A DNA stretch of 64,000 bases from CBDBCU01 sp965242615 (GTDB lineage: Bacteria > Chloroflexota > Dehalococcoidia > Lucifugimonadales > UBA3495): the NCBI GenBank assembly GCA_965242615.1, contig CBDESR010000005.1, positions 372,001-436,000 of the forward strand, in the 5' to 3' direction. Position numbers and translations under genes: made by a program. This document shows, one piece after another, positions 1-6,931 of this stretch; the stretch's first letter is position 1, and each line of letters opens with the position of its first letter. The notes beneath the pieces were generated by a model that did not search any database, had not been told where the DNA came from, and worked only from the letters and a program-made list of their open reading frames with translations.

Positions 1-507
1 TACCCGCTCAACCTCCGCTCCTTGGGCGACTTGACAGTAGCGGTTCCTGAACCTGACCCGGCTGCCCTGGCTATGCCGGCCGGGATGACTCTGGATAACC
101 CGGCAGAAGTTGGCGGCGTACTACCCGGTTCCAATGGCGTGGAGACCGTAGCCGTCAGCATTACCGGGGATGCCTGGCCGCTGATACTAGCGGAAAACCA
201 GTTCAACGACCCGCCCCAAGAAGGCAACCGCTTCTATCTGATTACCGTCGCGGTAACTAACGCTGCCGGCAGTGGCTCTGTAGATGTTGGTGATGACGAT
301 TTCCGCTTGATTGGGGCTAATCGCCGGGTCTATGACTACGCCAGAAATTGCGGCGTGACTCCCGATGAGCTTGAGGGCGAACTTTTCCCCGGCGGCAAAA
401 CCCAGGGCAACATCTGCTTTGAGGTGCCGCAATCCGAGACCGGTTTCATCCTGATTTACCAGCCGGAGTATGAGTCGGAATCCCGCCGCTTCCTCCGCTT
501 GGAGTAA
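1..507 (+). CDS. DUF4352-like secreted/anchored protein, 5' truncated by window edge
   Basis: The frame is open from base 1, so the start lies outside the window; a TTG at 22 is not convincing. The visible 168 residues hold a beta-rich domain with the pattern NRFYLITVAVTN, then DDFRLIGANRRVYDY, then LFPGGKTQGNICFEVP. That order (long-range N-terminal strand, D-x-R-L, G-x-x-x-G-x-I-x-F-x-V-P) is typical of DUF4352/telokin-like immunoglobulin-fold domains, which are usually extracytoplasmic and attached to a lipoprotein or membrane N-terminus. That N-terminus is not visible here. Function is unknown; the family assignment is from pattern recognition. Confidence 0.6.
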   Translation, partial: YPLNLRSLGDLTVAVPEPDPAALAMPAGMTLDNPAEVGGVLPGSNGVETVAVSITGDAWPLILAENQFNDPPQEGNRFYLITVAVTNAAGSGSVDVGDDDFRLIGANRRVYDYARNCGVTPDELEGELFPGGKTQGNICFEVPQSETGFILIYQPEYESESRRFLRLE

Positions 508-515
508 CCCACCGC

Positions 516-538
516 GCCGGGGGCAATACGCCCCCGGC
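516..538 (+). terminator. Strong GC hairpin after the DUF4352-like gene
   Basis: A 9-bp perfect stem (GCCGGGGGC / GCCCCCGGC) with a 5-base loop lies just after the stop at 507. No T-run follows, so it may act as a Rho-assisted terminator or RNA stabiliser. Confidence 0.45.
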
Positions 539-589
539 CTGATCCGTCCCGCTAAACCCTACCTTAACCAAACCAAAAGGAGCTAAACA

Positions 590-910
590 ATGAAACTCGC
601 TGCCTTGATTATCGGCATATTCGGCTCGATGGCCGGCTTTATCGCCGCTATCTTGGGCCTCATTGTGGGCGGTATTGACTTTGCCATCGGCGGCGGCCCC
701 CAAATTGCCTGGCAAAGCTTCGGCGCGATGGGTATGTCCGTGGTCGGCTTGGTAGGCGCCGCCTTGGCTATCGCCAAGCCCCGGATTGCCGCCGGGGCGA
801 TGCTCGTGTCCGCCGTGCTGGGCACGATATTCATTTCCCTGTTCTATCTGCCGGCGGCCGTTCTGCTGCTTATCGCTGCCATCCTCGCTTTCCTGGGCCG
901 AAAAAGCTAA
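590..910 (+). CDS. Small multi-pass membrane protein, unknown function
   Basis: This 106-residue protein is almost entirely hydrophobic, with about three membrane segments at residues 4-28, 43-65 and 68-100 and a basic C-terminus (GRKS). It has a clear AAGGAG ribosome site eight bases before the ATG. Glycine-rich segments resemble the DUF4064/TM2-like class of small membrane proteins that often follow a soluble DUF4352-type protein, but the match is weak. It is separated from the preceding gene by a hairpin, so the two are probably transcribed as separate units or with attenuation. I do not recognise a function. Confidence 0.7.
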   Translation: MKLAALIIGIFGSMAGFIAAILGLIVGGIDFAIGGGPQIAWQSFGAMGMSVVGLVGAALAIAKPRIAAGAMLVSAVLGTIFISLFYLPAAVLLLIAAILAFLGRKS

Positions 911-992
911 CCGCCGGGCTTGGCCCAGCCTACGGCGCCGTTTCCGAAAATGTGGCAATTCCCGGCAGTGGCCCGGTTAGGCGCTCCATCGA

Positions 993-1051
993 CTGAACCG
1001 TCCTGAGCCGTGATTTAGTCCCGATCACTGCTACGGCGGTTCAGCTCTTTT
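993..1051 (+). terminator. Long imperfect hairpin followed by CTCTTTT
   Basis: CTGAACCG (993-1000) pairs with CGGTTCAG (1037-1044), with inner pairing of GTGAT with ATCAC and GCCG with CGGC. It is followed directly by CTCTTTT, which fits an intrinsic terminator for the small membrane protein upstream. Confidence 0.45.
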
Positions 1052-1169
1052 GCAATCCCCTTCCGCGCAACACTTTCTGAAACATTGCCGCATCACCCTG
1101 AGTCCGGCCGCTACTACCCCCCACCAATCCCCATCGGCATCGCCGCCGCCGTCCCTCCAGCCTTAATCG

Positions 1170-1246
1170 CGCCTCGTTTCCAGTTCCATCCCAGCTAGTT
1201 TTCGGTTCAACCGCAGCTAGTTTCCGGTTCCATCGCAGCTCGTTAT
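1170..1246. repeat. Tandem 22-bp repeats, about 3.5 copies
   Basis: Units start at about 1170, 1192, 1214 and 1236 (partial). The shared core is CAGCTAGTTTCCGGTTC, with substitutions between copies. No reading frame uses it. It lies upstream of the TatD gene promoter. Confidence 0.65.
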
Positions 1247-1340
1247 ATCCCCCGGCCCCGATCCGCCGCCCCCATCCCTCAGGAGAGCCTTGCCGGGCTG
1301 CTCCAGCGGATGAATTGCCCGATGCCCGGAAATCCCCCGG

Positions 1341-1369
1341 TTGACGCCGCTTATAAGCGGTGGTATATA
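1341..1369 (+). promoter_or_regulatory. Promoter with palindromic operator-like spacer, upstream of tatD-type gene
   Basis: TTGACG at 1341-1346 and TATATA at 1364-1369 are separated by exactly 17 bases. The spacer holds a perfect 14-bp palindrome, CCGCTTATAAGCGG (1347-1360), where a repressor could bind. The downstream ATG is at 1408 with GGGGAG before it. Confidence 0.6.
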
Positions 1370-1407
1370 TGTAACCGCTATTTGTTCGCGCTACGGGATG
1401 GGGAGTT

Positions 1408-2235
1408 ATGACGGACGCTAATGCCGCTTGGGATGCCGGGTTGTATGGGCCGGCTCCGGATGATTTGGTTTTTGGGGATGCCCATACCCATCTGAACCAG
1501 TATGGGCCGGCTGATTTGGCGGGGATTTTGCGGCGGTCGGACGCAGCCGGCATCGGCTTTGTGGTCTGCGCCGGCACTACGCTGGAGTCGACGCGGTCTT
1601 GCATCGGCTTGACCGAGGAATATCCCCAGTTTTATGCCGGCGTCGGCATCCATCCGATGGAGGCGCGGGAGCCGGTGGATGATGGGGTGTACGCCGAACT
1701 GGAAGCCTTGGCCCGGGACAATGCCAAGGTCGTCTGCATCAGCGAAATCGGGCTGGACTTTATGCCGGATTCGCCGCCGTACCCGGTGCAAGACCAGGTG
1801 TTTCGGGCGCAGATCCGCTTGGCCCGCAGCTTGCAACTGCCCATAATCTTTCACTCCCGGGAGTCCCATCCGGAGGTGTTTCGGACCCTGCGGGAGGAAA
1901 GGGCCGACCAAGTAGGCGGGGTGATGCACTACTTCCAGGGGGATACGGCTACGGCGCGGGCGGCCATTGACGGCGGCTTTTTCATCTCCTTAGCGCGGCC
2001 GCTGACCCGGCTGCCGGAGTTGCAGGAAACGGCGCGGGCCATTCCGTTGGACAACATTGTGCTGGAAACGGACGCCTATCCGCAGCCCTTTAAGAAGTAC
2101 CGCCACAACTGGACGGAGCCGCGGCACGTGCGGGAAGTGGCCCAGTGTCTGGCCGACTTGAAAGGCGTTTCCCTGGCGGAAGTGGCGGAAACCACGACGC
2201 GCAATCTGTCCGGGCTGCTGGGGATACCGGTTTAA
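1408..2235 (+). CDS. TatD-family metal-dependent hydrolase
   Basis: A 275-residue TIM-barrel amidohydrolase-type protein. The metal and active-site signatures appear in order: DAHTH (about residue 27), SEIGLDF (metal-bridging Glu), IFHSR (His), MHYFQG and ETDAYP (Asp). TatD enzymes are Mg2+-dependent 3'-5' exonucleases or deoxyribonucleases in the cytoplasm, but the wider family has several substrates, so the exact activity is open. The ATG follows GGGGAG and a well-formed promoter. The gene stands alone; its stop codon is one base before a 100-bp inverted-repeat element that may terminate transcription. Length is normal for the family. Confidence 0.88.
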   Translation: MTDANAAWDAGLYGPAPDDLVFGDAHTHLNQYGPADLAGILRRSDAAGIGFVVCAGTTLESTRSCIGLTEEYPQFYAGVGIHPMEAREPVDDGVYAELEALARDNAKVVCISEIGLDFMPDSPPYPVQDQVFRAQIRLARSLQLPIIFHSRESHPEVFRTLREERADQVGGVMHYFQGDTATARAAIDGGFFISLARPLTRLPELQETARAIPLDNIVLETDAYPQPFKKYRHNWTEPRHVREVAQCLADLKGVSLAEVAETTTRNLSGLLGIPV

Positions 2236-2236
2236 G

Positions 2237-2336
2237 GGTTCCGTTTGCTTTTAGGGTACAGTCTTTTCAACTTTACGATTTTTCCGTAAAGTTCTCGAGT
2301 CGGTAAAATCACCGTACCCTAAAAGCAAACGGAACC
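2237..2336. repeat. 100-bp inverted-repeat element (MITE-like), copy 1
   Basis: Perfect 23-bp terminal inverted repeats beginning GGTTCCGTTTGCTTTTAGGG flank an inner hairpin (AACTTTACG / CGTAAAGTT). The copy at 24216-24315 is the reverse complement with only two differences. It begins one base after the TAA of the TatD gene. No coding capacity. Confidence 0.85.
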
Positions 2337-2358
2337 GCGGCCGGCAATTGCCCGGACT

Positions 2359-3330
2359 TTAGTCGAATTTGATATGGACGGTGCCGGCATCCACACCACA
2401 GTGTTGCAGCAAAAATTTGGCGTTGTTTAACACCGTAGTGCCACTAACGTCGCCCTCGCAAAAGAGACCGTTAGACAACCGATGGGACACGCCAAAGGTT
2501 CTGTCGTTAGAGTGAATGGCAGTGCTATGGACAATGTAACGCGTTCCGCTAGGCACTTGGATAGGGCATCGTTCAGCAGTCAGCCGGCCGGTCCTTACCA
2601 AATACTCGGCTACCTCGAAAATTACATGATTCCAAGCGGAAAGTTGCTTTTCCTCACCGCCGGGCAGTCGTATCGTCGACGGTGCCGGTTTGCCAGTTGG
2701 GTCAGAGACAACGGTTAACTGTATCCATTCGGAGCCAGCAATCGGCGGCTCGACTGGTGTAATGACCGCAGTTTGAGGGCTAGCCGGTACAACTACGCCG
2801 GAATCAACCCCGGCCGCCGCAACAATCGGCTCCCTAGCCGCCACCGGCTCCCCGGACGCCAAGTTGGGCCGCCACAGTAGCAGCAACTTCAAGGCTGACT
2901 GGTAAGACGGTTCTTTGGATATGGATACATCGAGCTTCCGGCGGTTGCTACCAGAAAAATCGGAAACATCGTCAAGAATCCACCGGTCGCCATCGGTCAA
3001 TCCGGCGTACTTCACTTGTTGCGTCAGGGCATAGGTGAAAACCTGCTCCACAGAGCGTTGGGATTCCAAGGATTCCCCGAAATGCTTGGCCTCGATAAAA
3101 GCCTGCGGCTTCCCGCTTTCGCCCAGCAAAGCGTAATCTGCCCGTCCGCCGCCCACTTGGTACTCCGGAGTAACCAAATCCGGGTCGGCGGTATCCCAGC
3201 CCAATTCCCGCAGCAAGGGGTCAATCAGGGCATAGCGGGTCAACGCTTCGCTCTGGCTCAAGGCCGGGCGGTGCCGCGCAATGCGTTCCCGCAGGGTCTC
3301 AATCATCCCTACCAAGCCACTGGGCAGCAT
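2359..3330 (-). CDS. PD-(D/E)XK nuclease-domain protein of HsdR N-terminal type
   Basis: The N-terminal about 150 residues match the HsdR_N-like endonuclease fold: a helical start, YALIDPLLRELGW, then GGRADYALLG with D65, and AFIEAKHFGES with E80 and K82 giving D...E-x-K. A conserved tail follows (FTYALTQQVKYAGLTDGDRW), as seen in N-terminal domains of type I restriction subunits. The C-terminal half (about residues 200-323) is a second domain of unknown role. There is no helicase motor and no HsdM or HsdS nearby, so it is an orphan. ATG is preceded by GGGAGT. It could be a defence nuclease or a housekeeping DUF of this fold. Confidence 0.72.
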   Translation of the reverse strand: MLPSGLVGMIETLRERIARHRPALSQSEALTRYALIDPLLRELGWDTADPDLVTPEYQVGGGRADYALLGESGKPQAFIEAKHFGESLESQRSVEQVFTYALTQQVKYAGLTDGDRWILDDVSDFSGSNRRKLDVSISKEPSYQSALKLLLLWRPNLASGEPVAAREPIVAAAGVDSGVVVPASPQTAVITPVEPPIAGSEWIQLTVVSDPTGKPAPSTIRLPGGEEKQLSAWNHVIFEVAEYLVRTGRLTAERCPIQVPSGTRYIVHSTAIHSNDRTFGVSHRLSNGLFCEGDVSGTTVLNNAKFLLQHCGVDAGTVHIKFD

Positions 3331-3414
3331 AACCTACTCCCTATCATCCGGTTGCGGGGATTGTAGCCGATGGGCAATGGTATGGTCAAATCTCTACTCC
3401 CGGCCGCCGGCCGG

Positions 3415-3444
3415 TTGACACCCTTACCGGTAGCAATGTAGGCT
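3415..3444 (+). promoter_or_regulatory. Candidate sigma70 promoter for the crotonase gene
   Basis: A consensus TTGACA (3415-3420) is followed after 18 bases by TAGGCT (3439-3444), which matches TATAAT only partly. It lies in the divergent gap between the PD-(D/E)XK gene and the crotonase gene. Confidence 0.35.
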
Positions 3445-3534
3445 AAACACAGGATTTTCCTGGCCCGGTTCAGCCCATTAGCGTCCCTTGCCGCCACTGG
3501 TTGAACCCGGATTAAACAGCCCGGAGGTGTGCGG

Positions 3535-4347
3535 ATGTCCCTTGACGGCGCGGCGGCCCCCATTCTGGAGGAGCGGTATGCCGCCAATCCCGCCATTGCT
3601 ACCCTGACCCTGAACCGGCCCCGGCAGCGCAATGCCATCAACTATGCTATGTGGGGCGAGTTGGCTGACCGCTTGGCTGCCCTGGACGCCGACCGTTCGG
3701 CGCGCTGCGTGGTTATTACCGGCTCCGGGAACGCAGCCTTTTCGGCCGGCGCCGATATTGCCGACTTTGACCGGTACCGGGCCGATTCGGCCAAGGGGCG
3801 GGTTTATAACGCCGCCGTGGACCGCCTATTGACCACCGTTGCCAATATGGATACCCCGACCATAGCGATGATAAGGGGTTTCGCCGCCGGCGGCGGCTGC
3901 GAGTTGGCGGTAGCCGCCGACCTGCGAATTGCGGCCGCCGACAGCCGGCTGGGGATTCCGGCGGCCAAGTTGGGCATCAGCATCGGGCATCGGGAAATGC
4001 AGGGACTGGTCAACCTGGTGGGCAAAGGCAACGCCCTTTACATCCTGCTGTCGGGCCGGCTGCTGGACGCCGCCGAAGCCCTGCGGATGGGCTTGGTCAA
4101 TCAGGTAACGCCGCCGGAGGAACTGGCCGCCGTTACCTATCAACTGGCTGGAGAAATCGCCGCTTTGGCGCCCCTGTCCCACGCTGCCAACAAGCGCGCT
4201 TTGCAGCAGGTACAAGCCAAACCGGCTTTGGACACCCTGACGCCGGAGGAAGCGGATTTGCCCTTGACCCAGTTTGACACCCGGGATTATCAGGAGGGCT
4301 ACCGGGCTTTCTTGGAAAAGCGGCCGCCGCACTTTGTGGGAGAGTAG
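3535..4347 (+). CDS. Enoyl-CoA hydratase/isomerase (crotonase) family protein, atypical active site
   Basis: A 270-residue crotonase fold. The first oxyanion-hole segment AFSAGADIADF and the second, RGFAAGGGCELAVAADLRIA, are intact. In hydratases the next segment normally carries P-E-x-x-L-G and G-G; here it reads IPAAKLGISIGHREM, so the usual first catalytic glutamate is missing. The second region (SGRLLDAAEALRMGLVNQV) is present. It probably binds an acyl-CoA but may catalyse isomerisation, hydrolysis or another crotonase reaction rather than hydration. The ATG at 3535 has GGAGG seven bases upstream and is preferred to the GTG at 3529. It stands alone and points away from its left neighbour. 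Confidence 0.82.
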   Translation: MSLDGAAAPILEERYAANPAIATLTLNRPRQRNAINYAMWGELADRLAALDADRSARCVVITGSGNAAFSAGADIADFDRYRADSAKGRVYNAAVDRLLTTVANMDTPTIAMIRGFAAGGGCELAVAADLRIAAADSRLGIPAAKLGISIGHREMQGLVNLVGKGNALYILLSGRLLDAAEALRMGLVNQVTPPEELAAVTYQLAGEIAALAPLSHAANKRALQQVQAKPALDTLTPEEADLPLTQFDTRDYQEGYRAFLEKRPPHFVGE

Positions 4348-4352
4348 GGCAA

Positions 4353-4443
4353 GGCTATCGCATATATAAATCGTCATTCCCACGAAAGGGGGAATCCAGA
4401 TCGGCCGGGGACTCTGGATTCCCGTTGGCACGGGAATGACGAA
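4353..4443. repeat. REP-like palindromic element, copy A
   Basis: Starts GGCTATCGCATATA, then GTCATTCCCACGAAAGG, and a mirrored TTCCCGTTGGCACGGGAAT arm. It is related to 55013-55134 and to a degraded copy at 25101-25179. It sits between two convergent genes and could terminate both. Confidence 0.75.
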
Positions 4444-4515
4444 CGGCGGCAGTTAGCGCAACTGCCGCCGTTTCCAGCCAAAACTCGGCCCGGTATGCGT
4501 ACTTTGCCGGCAATG

Positions 4516-5433
4516 CTACGCCGGCCGATTAGCCGGCGCCCCGGCAATCACCATCGCGCCGAAGTCGCGGTCGATGCCGCGCGGCCATTCCCGTCCTTGG
4601 GGGTCGCTGATCTGGATGACCAGCGGCGGCCCCAACTCGGCGATTTCCATTCGGATAGTGTCGCCGTCCTGCACTGGGCCAATCTGCTGGTGGTTCACGC
4701 CGGTGGCAATGACATCGCCCGGCTCCAGGGTGGTGATTTTGGAGAACTCGGAAATCAGCTCTTTGATGGGGTGGGCCATATCGCTGGTGGGGAAATCGTG
4801 GCGGGGGTCGTCGTTGTTCCAGAGCCGCACTTGGAGCTGCTGGGGGTCGGGGATTTCATCGGCGGTTACGAGGGCCGGCCCCATAGGGGCGAAGGTGTCC
4901 CAGCATTTGCCGAGGTAAAAGCTGTTGCCAACCGCGCCTTGCAGTCCCCGGGCCGACATATCGAGAAAGTTGGTGTAGCCGAACACATAGGAGAGGGCGT
5001 CGTCCTGGCTGACATTGGTGGCCGTTTTGCCGATGACGAAAGCCAGTTCCGGCTCGTGGTGAAAGATGGACGCCGGGGCCGGCGGCAGGATGCAGGTGTC
5101 GCCGTTGCCGATGATGGCGGTGGGGGATTTGAGGAAGGCGTCGAGGATGGCCGGCTGCCGCTGCCCGAACTCGAGATAGTTGAGGGCGGCGCAAATCAGT
5201 TTGGTGGGTTTGGGCAGCGGCGCGCGGAGCCGTACGCTGTCCAGGGGCTGCCCGGTCGATTGGGCGGCGGCGGCGGTGATTTGGGGCCGCAGTTCGTCCC
5301 AGCGGAGGATAACTTCCTCCATCAAATCCTGCGGGCGGCGGAAAGCCTGCCCCTCCAGCGCCGCCATGGCGTCGTGGATATGGCCGTTGTGCAGTACGCC
5401 CAGTTGGTAATCGTCATAAAGGGCCAGTTTCAT
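4516..5433 (-). CDS. Fumarylacetoacetate hydrolase (FAH) family protein
   Basis: A 305-residue protein with an N-terminal cap region and a C-terminal FAH barrel from about residue 75. Family hallmarks: KLICAALNYLEF, HHEPELAFVIGK (metal-binding E-x-E), YVFGYTNFLDMSAR, CWDTFAPMGPALVTADEI, LISEFSKITTLEPGDVIATG and a closing GDTIRMEIAELG. These Mg2+ enzymes hydrolyse C-C bonds, decarboxylate or isomerise 2-oxo acids from aromatic or sugar breakdown; the substrate cannot be read from sequence. It follows a Rieske ferredoxin gene on the same strand, suggesting one degradative operon. ATG follows AGGAGTAGC. Confidence 0.88.
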   Translation of the reverse strand: MKLALYDDYQLGVLHNGHIHDAMAALEGQAFRRPQDLMEEVILRWDELRPQITAAAAQSTGQPLDSVRLRAPLPKPTKLICAALNYLEFGQRQPAILDAFLKSPTAIIGNGDTCILPPAPASIFHHEPELAFVIGKTATNVSQDDALSYVFGYTNFLDMSARGLQGAVGNSFYLGKCWDTFAPMGPALVTADEIPDPQQLQVRLWNNDDPRHDFPTSDMAHPIKELISEFSKITTLEPGDVIATGVNHQQIGPVQDGDTIRMEIAELGPPLVIQISDPQGREWPRGIDRDFGAMVIAGAPANRPA

Positions 5434-5482
5434 AATCGGCAGCTACTCCTCAGGCTGGTTGAATTGTTGGCTTGTCCCGCCC

Positions 5483-5812
5483 CTACTTGTTGGGCAGTTC
5501 GGCAAAGAGATGCCCGTCCCGGGCGGTGACGGCAAAGGAATACATTTGGGCATTAGGCCCGTTGATGCAATTCCCTTCGTAATACTCGAACCGCCAGCCG
5601 TGGGAGGGACACATAAAGCAGGTGTCCTCGAGGTAAATCGTCCCCAAGCTGTGGGGACAGAGGGATGACAGCAGCTTGTATTCGCCCTTGCGCGAGCGGG
5701 CCAGGTAAAAATCCCCGCCGGCCAGCTCAATAGTGGCGGGGAACCGGGCGAAGGAATCCTCGGCGCCTAAATCGACTTCCTTAACCCCGGCGGAAAAATC
5801 CGGATAGACCAT
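5483..5812 (-). CDS. Rieske [2Fe-2S] ferredoxin-like protein
   Basis: A 109-residue single-domain Rieske protein. The cluster ligands are C-P-H and C-P-S-H-G-W. The spacing between them is 13 residues, a little shorter than the usual 15-17. It probably carries electrons to an oxygenase, but no oxygenase gene is in sight. It lies 49 bases upstream of the FAH-family gene on the same strand, so the two are likely co-transcribed. ATG is preceded by AGGGAGG, and a good promoter lies 34-62 bases upstream. Confidence 0.88.
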   Translation of the reverse strand: MVYPDFSAGVKEVDLGAEDSFARFPATIELAGGDFYLARSRKGEYKLLSSLCPHSLGTIYLEDTCFMCPSHGWRFEYYEGNCINGPNAQMYSFAVTARDGHLFAELPNK

Positions 5813-5845
5813 AGGTACCTCCCTGCGTTGGCAAAATTTGGGGGT

Positions 5846-5874
5846 AGTATAGCGGGCGGCGGCGGTTTTGGCAA
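5846..5874 (-). promoter_or_regulatory. Promoter for the Rieske-FAH operon
   Basis: On the minus strand TTGCCA (5874-5869) and TATACT (5851-5846) are spaced 17 bases apart, leaving a short leader before the ATG at 5812. Confidence 0.5.
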
Positions 5875-5889
5875 ATCTAGTGCGTCAGC

Positions 5890-5968
5890 GGTTCAGTTCG
5901 GTTTTAGCATTTTCTCAGTTTTACGATATTAGCGAAAAAGGTGAAAAATGCTAAAAGCAAACGGAACC
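5890..5968. repeat. Shorter, diverged relative of the 100-bp inverted-repeat element
   Basis: A 79-bp hairpin that starts GGTTCAGTTCGG and ends GCTAAAAGCAAACGGAACC. Its right end is almost identical to the 100-bp element, while the centre differs. It lies between the 3' end of the nucleoside hydrolase gene and the Rieske promoter. Confidence 0.75.
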
Positions 5969-6004
5969 TGGGCTTTCCCTGATCGGATAATTTGGGGCGG
6001 CGGT

Positions 6005-6907
6005 CTATCCATTCCACCCTAAGGTTTCCGCGAGCAGGGCAAAGAATCGTTCCCCATTCACCTTTTCGGCTACGGCTACTGGGCCGGTTTGACCGGATGC
6101 TCGGCTTTCCCCTAACTGCGGGCCGGGGGCGGTTTCCACTGTTATTGACGCCGGGCGAGTGGTGATTACTTCCGGGGCTAGTAAGGCGGCCAGGGCCAAG
6201 GGGTCATAGAACTCGAACCGCTGCCGCTGTTGGTCACGGCGGAACCAGTTTTGTACCAGTTGCGCCGCCAGTTTGCCCAAGCGGTTGTTGGCGCGTAAGT
6301 TGGCGGCATCAGCGCGCTCGATAGCAACTTGGCGGCAAGCGGCTAAATCCACTAGAGTCAGGGATGCGCCGCAGTTCAGAACTTCCTGGGCGGCCGTTGG
6401 GTCGCTGTAAAAGTTGAATTCGGCGGCCGGAGTGATGTTGCCCGGGGCGTTGACCGCGCCGCCCATTACGGCGATGGCGGCCGCTTGGGACAGGATACCG
6501 GGATGCTGCCTTTCGAGGCGAGCCAAGTTGGTCAGCGGGCCCAAGGCGGCGATGTGGATTTGGCCGGGGTAGTCTTGCAGCTGGGCCGCCAGAAAATCCA
6601 CGGCGCTGCCGGCGGCGGGAGGAATTTGCGGCGCGGGCAAGCGGCGGGACAGGCCGCTCCAGCCGTGAAAATGCTGGGCGTAGGGAAACTTGCCACGCAA
6701 GGGACGGGCGCAGCCTCGAAAAACCGGCACATCAGCCCGGTCGGCGTATTCCAACAAAGCTAAAGCATTGCGGAGGCCCCGAGCCAAGGGGACATTGCCG
6801 CCGACCACGGTCAAGCCGGCGATTTGCCAAGCCGGAGACGCCAAGGCCATCAGGATAGCAATGGCATCATCCACGCCGGGGTCGGTGTCAATGATGAGGC
6901 GGGGCAT
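6005..6907 (-). CDS. Inosine-uridine preferring nucleoside hydrolase family protein
   Basis: A 300-residue NH-fold protein. The calcium-binding DTDPGVDDA motif is at residues 7-15. Further family segments are LTVVGGN, IHIAALGPLTNLA, AVMGGAV, EFNFYSDPTAAQEV and FYDPLALAALL, where D-P-L-A carries a metal ligand. These enzymes cleave the N-glycosidic bond of nucleosides for salvage. It begins 24 bases after the aldo/keto reductase gene on the same strand, so the pair is probably one transcript. The Shine-Dalgarno site is weak (CGGAAA). Confidence 0.9.
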   Translation of the reverse strand: MPRLIIDTDPGVDDAIAILMALASPAWQIAGLTVVGGNVPLARGLRNALALLEYADRADVPVFRGCARPLRGKFPYAQHFHGWSGLSRRLPAPQIPPAAGSAVDFLAAQLQDYPGQIHIAALGPLTNLARLERQHPGILSQAAAIAVMGGAVNAPGNITPAAEFNFYSDPTAAQEVLNCGASLTLVDLAACRQVAIERADAANLRANNRLGKLAAQLVQNWFRRDQQRQRFEFYDPLALAALLAPEVITTRPASITVETAPGPQLGESRASGQTGPVAVAEKVNGERFFALLAETLGWNG

Positions 6908-6931
6908 TTTCCGCGCAGTACCGGGTTACGC

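Larger units (their letters stand above)
911..1407. other. Intergenic stretch of about 500 bp without a credible gene
   Basis: No reading frame here looks coding on either strand. It holds a long hairpin with a T-run (993-1051), a short tandem array of 22-bp units (1170-1246) and a strong promoter with a palindrome in its spacer (1341-1369). Confidence 0.6.

Noticed and set aside
1170..1246. The 22-bp tandem array as a CRISPR array
   Set aside because: Units are directly adjacent with no spacers and no cas genes are near.
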